A stretch of DNA of 64,000 bases, taken from NCBI RefSeq assembly GCF_963676685.1, contig NC_092344.1:97618749-97682748 (forward strand). Reading direction: 5' to 3'. Origin of the DNA: Mytilus edulis. Its lineage: Eukaryota > Mollusca > Bivalvia > Mytilida > Mytilidae. A program made the translations under genes and the position numbers. Positions 43,901-55,900 of the stretch are shown here, piece after piece. How positions within the stretch are numbered: position 1 is the first letter of the stretch; each line of letters opens with the position of its first letter. A model generated the notes under the pieces. It searched no databases and was not told where the DNA came from. It saw nothing but the letters and a program-made list of their open reading frames with translations.

Positions 43901-46900
43901 GAGAGGTCTGTTCTGTACATACTGTCCTACGGTCAGGGAATAGAATTTTATGTTCCAAACCTTCTTCTATTGCAAGTTCACAGGCCCTGTGTTGTAATTT
44001 CATAGGTAATCTGTTAAACTCAAATCTGACATTAAACTTCATATTCACAATGAATCGCTGGATTAAACTGAAATAGAAAGTATTGATGTTTAAATTGAAA
44101 TAATAGTTAATGTTTATATATAGAAATTTCGTAGACATTTATAAATAATTTAATTTTGGAAGTAACGCGTCTTCTGATTGGCTGACGTTATTTTGTTATC
44201 AGCCCATAGACATAATTTGGTCATATGACCGTGACATCGTCAACGTTTTTTCATGGTTTTCTAGTTGTCAGTGAGCACCAAATTTTTTATGTTACTTCTT
44301 CATAGACAGAAAAAATATTACAATCATTCCTTAATTAACTTTCAAAATTCAAATATACAATGTTAATGTTTAGTAAAACTTATTATTTCAAGAACTGACA
44401 GTTATCAAAAGGGCAAAACATTTTTTGCCATGATTTTGAAATAGAAAATGAAGAAATTAATCATATTAGTTGCAAAAGACTCCTTAAACTTCATTAGCCT
44501 GAGAAACACTCTGAGAAATACTGTAAATTCAGAAATTATTGCGTGCATTTATTATTGCCATTTTGTAATTTAAGACTAAAATGCGATTTTAATTTTTGTG
44601 ATATTGAGAACAATCCCGTTTAATTGACATAAAATTTTCGAAATGTGAGTTTTAATTATTGCGTTTACAACTCTGTCGCATTTTCCCAATAATTTGTGAC
44701 TTAACAGTATCTGGCTGTATGCCATTTACTGCAGTATTTAGATTAGATTACCTATCATCAAATCCTAGTACTACTTCCAGTTGTCTTACTTCATGTACAT
44801 AGCCCTGGTACTCTTTGTCACCTAAGTGTTCATTGTTGTTTATTCTTACATATAGTCTGTCTCCTCTCAAAACAGATGGTCTGTTCTCTGCTAAACCTGG
44901 AACCTATTAGACAAACAAGGATAATTTAATTAGTTTTGTTATTATTTATCACCATATGTGATAATCATTTATCACATACACTTTTGTAACATATAGAAAT
45001 CTTACAAATTATTCACCTATCATTAATGATGTAAAGTATACAGAAATTTATTCACAACTTTCCACTTTGATGAAAATTCATGACTGTACATTCTATACAA
45101 TGTACATAGAGAGTATTGAAAAGGAATGTTTCTGAATAACAGACAATAATTTGTCTCAAACAGTTTGCTGATTCACTAATCAAGGATTTTATTAAAAAAC
45201 ATAATTTCTTTACAGAAATAATCATTGTATTAATTAGATTTTGATTAAATATCAAATGAATGTGACAGATGCGACTATCTTATCAGGATGACTAAGTTTT
45301 TGTTCAGGAGATAATATCTTAATTTTGATGTTTATAATCATTTTTTTTTATCTGCTACACCCCCTTTCTAATTTTGGGTCTGTTTTTCAATACTTCAACA
45401 ATAAATTCAAAGGACTTGAAGGTGAAAGCTCACATAGATGCAGTCAGTTGCAATATAATTTTATTACAGGATAAATCTTGAATAAAGAAAGGCAGGAACC
45501 AATCAGAATCTTACTTCAAGTTTCAGCAGTCTACTGTTTTCAGAACAAAACACCATTGGGACATTTTCAAGGTCATATTTTCGTATATCATATTCCATCT
45601 GTATCTCTTCAAAGTGCATCAAATTCTGAAATCTCTTCACATAAATACCAAGTTCTACTGGCTTGTCAATAGCCGACCTGTATAATTAGAAATCAACATA
45701 CATAAAATAAAACTGATATAATGGGTAAAATATACAGTAAATACACCTACTCTCAGTGAATATCAACAAACAGGAATCTAATTAAAGGCTTTTAGTATTA
45801 ATAAGGTATAAATAGTAGAAATGATTCTTTAAAACTACATTTGAAATTCTGGTTTTATCTGAGTTCCTATAGTCAGTAACTTTCTACCCTTAATGATGAC
45901 AATAGCTAATACATGTACTGACATATTGTGACAAGCTAACATCTTCTTTTTTCTTTTATATCTTCTTTTTTTCTTATAAAATTAAAGGATCTTTCATAAT
46001 GCTTTGATCAAATTGTGCACCTGTGAAATATTCAAGGAATTAATAGCAGTTATAATATTGCAGAACATAATTACTATACTTACTTTATTACAGTTAACTC
46101 TACTTTCTGCACCTGTGTCAGACCTTTGGCGTCTTTCAATCCTTTATTTACTAAGAGGCGAGTTAAACTAGGGATTTGGTAAGTCTTTAACTCAATTTCC
46201 CTTTTAAGATTATCACCATAAAGTCTGTAAAAAAAATATTTTCTGTTTTGTTACATAAGTCAATGTTATCAGAAAGCAAAGGAAATACTATAGTGTTATT
46301 AACTGGCTGTTTCTGTATTGGCACTGATATAGATTCAAGGTTTGCTGTATTGGCCTCGAGACCCGTAGGGTCGAGGGCCAATACAGCTGACCGAGAATCT
46401 ATACCAGTGCCAATACAGAAACAGCCAGTTCATAACACTTTTATTAAATGATTATAAGAGAATTAAAAACCGGAAGTGAACGTCCCGTATTAGCCCATGG
46501 GCCAATACAGCTTTTTTCCCGCTTTTTTCTGTATTGGCCCTGTTTTTTCCGTTTCAAAACTTTAAGACATTACAAAACATTGCACATCATTTAACCTGTT
46601 TATTTTATGACTTTAATTTAAAAAATATTATACCAATGTTTTTATGCATAACGATACTTCCAGAGTTAAGTAATGGCGTAAGAAAATTGAAAACCGGAAG
46701 TGAACGTCCTGTATTAGCCCTAGGGCTAATACGGCTTTTTTCCCGCTTTTTTCTGTATTGGCCCTGTTTTTTTCCGTATTGGCCCTGTTCGAAGAGCAAT
46801 ATTAACTCTTGATTTATATCGACAGTGGAACGTTTTTAGTATTGCACATGCTGATTTATCCGTATTAGGGCTTATTTGCTCATATCATTTAATAAATATA

Positions 46901-49900
46901 AAGATTACACCAGTTCAAACTGAGTCAAAGATCAAATTCACCAATAGAAATGGATATTTTTTCAAATTTTCAAAAATCATGTTTGGCTCAAGGATTTTAA
47001 AGACCATTGACTTTCACCTTAACCAAAGTGAAAAGTATCTGTTTCCTTTTGTTTGTATAACAATATGTAGGCAAATTATAACTTTCCTTATGTTGTGTAT
47101 TTTTTGGTTTTTTGTATCTATTTTTAGGTATTTTTGTCATACTTTGTTGAATTGTTTTATCTGGTACTTTCTACATACTTTGGTACTGGATAGCCGGCTA
47201 CAATTTCTTTAGTCAATCTCTGTAATGCTCTCCTTGACTGCCGTTTATATGGCAGACTTGGCTTTATATTCTCTGTAATATCGTTTATACATCTTGCAGA
47301 GAGAAATTTGATGATATGGAATTCTTGGTCATCGTATTTGTGGAAGTGGAAAGCTACTGGAGCATGATATGTACCAACATTTTTGGCAGATGTTTTCACT
47401 CTTATCTTATATGTCCCACCTGAAAAACAAATATCATAAATCTATATTTTGTTTTAAACTAAATATATAGATTCTTATCACTGCATAGAGTATGATGTTA
47501 TATTTCTCCTTTCACAACTGACAGTTAAATTATAAAATCCAACAATAAAGAACTGAGATCAAGTAAACCATGTGTTTATCATAAAAATAAAGTGTTGATC
47601 ACACAGATATATCAAATGTCTCAAATGACGGCAGAAAGTTAAAAAGAAAAAACAAGTGAAACTGTAAGCTACTGTTCACCGATGATACCCCCGTTGCAAG
47701 TGGATAATATTAATAGTGTAAAAATATGCAAGAGTTTGGTTAACAGGTAGTTATCGAGTGATGACTCTGAAAACACATCACACGGTATAGCTGACTTTAA
47801 TATATAAACCCTGAAACCAAATTTCAGAAATCCTTATATTGTAGTTCATGAGAAAAATGTGACGAAAATTTTCAACTTGGCTATCATGTGTAAAATCATA
47901 CAATTGTTGGGTAAACAGGAAGTTTTCAAGTGATGAATCTGAAAACGCATCACACGGTATAGCTGACTTATATAAACCCTGAAACCAAATTTCAGAAATC
48001 CTTGGAGTGGGGCATAGTAATCGTAATCAAACTGATATATAATGATAGTGATGCAACTTTATAGAAAATATCAATGATGTAAAACGAGTAGTTCTTATCA
48101 AACTAACTGAAACAAAAAACTAAACATTGGAAATTTATAATTAATTCAGTCAAAAACTTTGGTTCTGTTTCTTGGACTTTAACACAACGAGGTTCAACTG
48201 TACAGTCCCCTTCAACAGTACCAACTCTCCCACACCCTACACCGAGGAAAATGTCGGAGCCACTCCGAAAAACTCCGATATTCCTCCCAAAATGTTGGGA
48301 GGAATTTGGGAGTAATCTCTCCCAAAATCAGGTAAATGTTTATTGTGATAACGAGCTCACTCTCTACACCGAGGAATTAATTGCCCTTATCCTACTTTGA
48401 TCTATACCGGCATAAGACTGAATGGGTAATTGAATTACCTGACAGGTAAAGGTTGAAGTAATAAAGAATTATATTTCCGGTCTACTGTACCAGTTTAAGT
48501 GTCAAACAGGTGTATAATTTTAAATGTCTTTAATACTAATTAAATTTCATTTGTGGTAATAAAAACTAAAGTCAAAATATTTTCGTATTTTTTGTTAGCC
48601 CATCTAAAAATATCTTAACCTTAATGTACTTGCTTTAAAAAAAAAAACGATTATAAAATATAGCGGAATATGTGAAAAACAAAATATTCTACTTCAAATT
48701 TAAAGTCTTTATTTAAAAATTATAAGTCTAAAAGTTTTATATATGCAAGTAAAAAGGAAAATTTATTCACCATTCATTAGACAAAATAATTGCCCCGTAA
48801 TAATTGTGTAAATCTACGGCATTTTCTTTTTACGATTATCTAATTGCTGGAATGAATAAAAGATTTAAAAGCAAAATGTTGTTGTTAATTCTTTCAATTG
48901 TATTCAAGTTTTATAAAAAATGAAAACTACTTAATTTTGACCTCGATGTCTTCACCAGTAAATTAATATTTTATTGACGAAATGAGCATACTTGTGTAAA
49001 AATAACCGGAAACTTTCGCTAAAATAATTTGAGCAGTTAAATAAAATTACGTGTTTGAAAGTTTTGTATATTCAAGTAAAAAGGAAAATATTATTCACCA
49101 TTCGTTATGCTTAACAATTACGGCATTTTCGTTTTACGATTTGTTGGCAGTACAGCAGAATAATAATACATTTCCGTTACAACAGGAATACTTCCAGCTG
49201 CATTAATTCAACTTTGTTTAATATTAACTTTCGCACAATGAATGTAAATTTGTGTATTTTCAACAAAAGATTTTAAAAACAATTATTTGCCGTGCGAAGA
49301 CAATTCCACGATACACATCTCAGTTATCAACAGTTTGGGTTGAACTTGAACTTGACTTACTTAACAATGTTAAATGCTAAAAATAGTTAACATCAATGTT
49401 ATCCACAGCATGAGTTTTTTAAAGGGCAGGAAAAAATATCGCGTACTAGTAAACTCAGGTGACCTTTCTGGCCGACCGTGGGAAAGTCCATTCAAGGTTT
49501 CTAAAGTTGCAGAACGACATTTTTGTGCAATCGTATTGAGGCTCCAGAAGGTCCTTTTACAATTGATTTATCGGGAAAATATAATTCTTATCCGAATAAA
49601 CGTGAAAACATTTTTAACTATTTGAATTTTAATGTTTTATCTTTCAAAAAAGAAAGTACATTTATAGTTATATGTCCATGGTCAATAATATAGATTTACA
49701 GTTGGTGATGTATTAATTGAAATTATGATGGAAATTGTCCGGGGTGATTGATTGTATTCAAATGACAATAATCATGATAATACGATAAAGAAATGCCAAT
49801 TGTAGGCGGTTGGGAAATTTTGAAAATAAAATGATGACTGATTTAACTGGAATAGAATATTATGATGGGCAATTATGAGGTTTGATAAATTTTATTAATA

Positions 49901-52900
49901 ATTAAAGGATTAGTGACCTATCGGATAGCGATAAGCGGATTACTTATCATCACAACTTTTAACATCTTTTGTAAACGTAAAATGATTGAGCGTCATAAAC
50001 TTGTCAAACACCGGTAGAATTATAGTACATTTATTATATAATTAAGGTAGATGGGGTGTCTAAATTATAATCCATAGAATCTTTTAATAATTTGCCAAAA
50101 TGTAGTTCATATCCTGCTTGTTTAAAAACATTAATAAAAAGAATGGGTCACCGGACTTATTTTCACGCTACAGGTTGTTCAAAATTGTCAAGATTTTGTA
50201 TAGTTTATGCATGGAAAACCCATTTTTCCGCCATAAAACGCAAACCACACCATAGAATTTTGAGATAAAATATGAGAAGATAGCTTCAATATTATGCTTT
50301 CAGATAAGAAAAAGAAAAAATGGGGTCACCGGACTCGTTTTCTTGCTACATGTAAAAATGGGTAAATTCCTAACACATTCTATTGTAAAAGTAACACTAT
50401 CTGAATTATCTGCCCTTGCATTTGAGTTGCCTCCCCTTATTTGACAAAGTTGGAAAAAAATGAATCAAACAAAAGAATTCTTTATTTTGTAAAATACAAT
50501 CATAAATATGATCAAACATGGCATTTTCTATATTATAATGAAAATTCTTACACATGAATTACCTACTACTATAAAAATTTGCACATTTCATCAAAGATCT
50601 AGACCTTGTTTTCTAGTATTTCAAAATCCAAGATGGAGGAAGACACCCTATCTACCTTAAAGGAGACGTGACACAATTTTTTTTTTTTTTTTTTTTTTTT
50701 AATTAATTAATAAATATTGGTCAAATAACATATTGTAATAATTTTTTCTTGTCAAAACCTCATTTAACGGCCTTTTAATGGTCAAAGAATCCAGCGCTTG
50801 TCGTAATCTTTGATTTTTAATGAGATACCGGTCACGTGATCGTGATGACGTCAGTGGATACAATCTGAGTAAATGTCTCAAAAAGGACGAAGTCGATCAT
50901 ATTCCTGTAAAATTAAACAATGGACGGTGTTGACAGCATTTTTCAAGGCAATTCTTAAACTTTAGATATTCAACCGTATTAGTTTGAGCCGTTACTTGTT
51001 GAAAATAGTCAAGTAGAAGATATAAATTCGTCATCCGACATTGACGATCTTTCAAGCAATGCCGATATCGATATATCGGCATTGCTTGAAAGATCAATAA
51101 TTAATTTCACCAAAAATAAAGAGATATTTCTTAGAAATGTTTACGTTTAACAGGTAATTGAATTAAATTTAATAATACAAAAAGACAGGTCATAAATAAT
51201 GTAGGACAAAAAGTCACAACCAAAAAGTCACGGACAAAAATTCACAGACAAAAAGTCACAATTTAGTTTCGAAATTATTTTTCATATAACAAGAAAAAAT
51301 AATTTAAAAAAATACAAATTTCTTGATCTATTATATATTAAGTAACTCTGTTACTAAAATTTATTCAAATAATTGTTATAAAAACAACATGTCAAAGTGG
51401 CTTGGTATCTATAAATGGCTTCATTGTGGCATGAATTATATCCTTTGCATGATTTAAATTTAAATTTTTTTCATTAATCAAGCTTCATGAAAAATTTCCA
51501 AATTCGAAAATGAATAAATGTACGGTAATAAAATAAAATATTTCAAGATCACTCTCTTATAATTTAAAAACAATTCTCAACAATCGTCACAAATTTTACA
51601 CCTTTCACCTTACCAAGAGTGTTGGGTGTAAAATTTGAATTATTAAAGCTGCCCCAAATAAATGTGTAATAAGTATGACATAACTTACTTATAAGTAAGA
51701 TTTAGAGATTTAAAACAGTAATATATATTCATATGTCTTTTTCTCCTCCATAATAATCCCATTGAAAATGTTCTATGAGTACTGGCTTATTTTTTGTGAT
51801 ATTTTTTCCGTGTGGTATATCCTCAGTCTATAAATTGTTTTGTATTTTGTGACTTCTCTTCAACTTCGACAAAGTTTGGCATAGGGGCCTCATATGTAAA
51901 ATGAAAGCTTATGGTATTGACGGAAACTTATTGAAGTGGTTTCAGGATTATCTTCACGACAGAAAACAGAGAGTAGTAATGCATAACAGAAAGAATTAAA
52001 AAAACGATAGGCCAATATGTAAAATTGAAACGTTTCATTTGTACGGTCCAATGAAATTGAATATCATCTAACGCAATTGAGATGTTCCCCTTCATTCTTA
52101 AACACTGATCTATTTAGAACTAATATTATAAATTTATAAATGATCCTTCTTGTCACTGTGAGTCAGATATTGATGGTGTCTACCATTACTTCTTTGTTTG
52201 TCCAAAATACACACTATGTAGAAAAACCTTATTCAATAATCTCAACTGGCTATCCAAAAACATTGTTTTAGATACAAAACTATTAATTTGCGGACACATG
52301 GAACTTTCGAATGAACAAAATATTCAAATTTTCAAACATGTTCAAAATTTCATAAAATGGTCAAACACATTTTTTATGCCTTGATAGAGGTTATTGTTAC
52401 TGGCACGGAACATCATTGTCATCATCAGTACACACGTCACCGTCACAGAATCATATGACTTTTCAAACTTTCTTTTTCTCTTTCAAGTTTACATATGAAG
52501 TCTAGTATTATTCTATAAACTGTTTTCCTTATATGCATGTCGATTATATCATACTATTATTGTAATTTTATATTGTATTATAGAGAAGACTTCATAAGTA
52601 TATGATTTACTTGTGTCTAATCCTTTTTGCTTTAATTCAGCAAGTAAAATATGTTTTAACTAACTCAGTCTATACTATACATTTAATATCAACTACTCCC
52701 AGGTCTGTATCAATTGGATTTATCTGCATTATTTAAGTTGAAACTATGTTATTCATCTCCATGTGACATGTCTTATGCAATATAAAGACTTGCATACATT
52801 CGCTAGCCAAAATATTTGTTTCTCATTCAAGTCACCTTTTGCATTTAATTTTTACCACGATAACCTTGCATCAATGGTCTGTCATTTTAAAAGCATTACT

Positions 52901-55900
52901 TGATATCTCTTCACAATTTATTTTTTATTAAGAAATAAAATGATTTTTAATAAATAAATGGAATAGGTAAGTACTAATAACTTATTGCAATACACCTTTC
53001 ATACCTGCCTAATTTTTATTAGAAAACTCAGAAGGAAATTTATGTACCCACTAAAGGTTATGTATTAGTTATGGGGACTGACAGGCTTTTTTTTTTTTTT
53101 TTTATTAATTTTTTACTTTAGAAGCATTTTTTCTTAACTCTCTATTTATTTTGCTTATCTATTATTATTATAGATACTCCATTCTTTACTAAGTAAATTC
53201 ACAAACACATTATTTTGTATCCGCCCCCTTTTTAGCTCACCTGGCCCGAAGGGCCAAGTGAGCTTTTCCCATCACTTTGCGTCCGTCGTCCGTCGTCCGT
53301 CGTCCGTCGTCGTCCGTCGTCGTCGTCCGTCGTCGTTAACTTTTACAAAAATCTTCTCCTCTGAAACTACTGGGCCAAGTTAAACCAAACTTGGCCACAA
53401 TCATCATTGGGGTATCTAGTTTAAAAAATGTGTGGCGTGACCCGGCCAACCAACCAAGATGGCCGCCATGGCTAAAAATAGAACATAGGGGTAAAATGCA
53501 GTTTTTGGCTAATAACTCAAAAACCAAAGCATTTAGAGCAAATCTGACTGGGTAAAATTGTTTGTCAGGTCAAGATCTATCTGCCCTGAAATTTTCAGAT
53601 GAATCGGACAACCCGTTGTTGGGTTGCTGCCCCTGAATTGATAATTTTAAGGAAATTTTGCTGTTTTTGGTTATTATCTTGAATATTATTATAGATAGAG
53701 ATAAACTGTAAACAGAAATAATGTTCAGCAAAGTAAGATTTACAAATCAGTCAACGTGACCGAAATGGTAAGTTGACCCCTTTAGGAGTTATTGCCCTTT
53801 TTAGTCCATTTTTAACCATTTTTCATAAATCATAGTTATCTTTTACAAAAATCTTCTCCTCTGAAACTGTCGGGACAAATTAATCCAAACTTGGCCACAA
53901 TCATCTTTGGGGTATCTAGTTTAAAAAATGTGTGGCGTGACCCGGCCAACCAACCAAGATGGCCGCCATGGCTAAAAATAGAACATGGGGGTAAAATGCA
54001 GTTTTTGGCTTATAACTCAAAAACCAAAGCATTTAGAGCAAATCTTACATGGGGTAAAATTGTTTATCAGGTCATGATCTATCTGCCCTGAAATTTTCAG
54101 ATGAATCGGACAACCCGTTGTTGGGTTGCTGCCCCTGAATTGATAATTTTAAGAAAATTTTGCTGTTTTTTGGTTATTATCTTGAATATTGTTATAGATA
54201 GAGATAAACTGTAAACAGCAATAATGTTCAGCAAAGTAAGATTTACAATTAAGTCAACGTGACCGAAATGGTCAGTTGACCCCTTTAGGAGTTATTGCCC
54301 TTTTTAGTCCATTTTTAACCATTTTTCGTAAATCTTAATAATCTTTTAGAAAAATCTTCTCCTCTGAAACTACTGGGCCAAATTTAACCAAACTTAGCCA
54401 TAATTGGGGTATCTAGTTAAAAAAATGTGTCCGGTAACTCGGCCAACAAACCAAGATGGCCGCCATGGCTAAAAATAGAACATGGGGGTAAAATGCAGTT
54501 TTTGGCTTATAACTCAAAAACCAAACATTAAGAGCAAATCTGACAGGAAATAAAATTGTTGATCAGGTCACGATCTATCTGCCCTGGAATTTTCAGATGA
54601 ATCGGATAATCTGTTGTTAGGTTGCTGCCCCTGAATTGATAATTTTGCTGTTTTTTTTTGTTATCTTGAATATTATTATCGATAGAGATAAACTGTAAAC
54701 AGCAATAATGTACAGCAAAGTAAGAACTAAAAATAAGTCACTATGACCAAAATAGTCAATTGACCCCCTAAGGAGTCATTGCCCTTCATAGTCAATTTTT
54801 AACAATTTTCTTAAAATTTGAAGATTTTCAATAACATTTTCCACAGAAAGTACTGTTATAGATAGAGATAATTGTAAGCAGCAAGAATGTTTACTAAAGT
54901 AAGATCTACAAACACATCACCATCACCAAAACACAATTTTGTCATGAATCCATCTGTGTCCATTGTTTAATATTCACATAGACCAAGGTGAGCGACACAG
55001 GCTCTTTAGAGCCTCTAGTTTAAGCTGCACTGTCAGTCCTCTTTTCTCTATTCTGTAAACCCCCATATCCGACAGTAAGGTATTGACTATTGTTTATTCA
55101 AACAGGTTAAACATATATGCATTACGTAACTTATATCTGTAACCATTGCTCTAGTATATTTTCCAACCTCACCTGTGCACCCAGCAGGTGATCATGGATT
55201 TACACAGATTCGACGCATGTTACGCAATAGTGCGTATTGCCGATGTCATATATATATCACCACCCGGGGTCATGACACCTGTAGCTTTCAACTTCAAAGG
55301 TAACCCAGCACTGCAGAGAAAGTGTGCCGCATACCTGTAACTTCTGATCGATGTTGATGACTTTTAATTAATTTTATTATGTCCAATTTCAGTGTACACA
55401 CCTGCACACGTGAACAGGTAGTGAGGTACATGCAGGTACACAATACCAAATTTTAAACATTGAGATATATTTGGCTATAAAATTATACACAAATATGACT
55501 AAACTATTAAAAAAATTATTAATAAGGGACGAAAAAAATATTTGCGAAGAAAAAGATTTTTTCCTCCCTCAGCCATTAAGCTCCCCGCTTAGGTGGGGCT
55601 CAGCTGTTGTTGGTTGTGTCAATGGAATGTCAGGTACCGCATTTGGACGAAGTTTTGGCTTCATGCCGGGTAGGACAGCCCTCGAGATTCTTCATAACTT
55701 CTGGGTCACGATCGTAACATGCATTTGTAAATAGGGCGGAACAAAGTCTATATGACTAGTGCTTGGTAGGAAGTCCTATCTCTTCCTGGGACTAGTCTGC
55801 GGGTTACTCAGAAAACGGATTTTTTTTTATCAAATTGTCCTTATGCCTATTGTTGCATCTACTGGCAGAACACAGAACCATTTTTAATCACTGTCATGGG

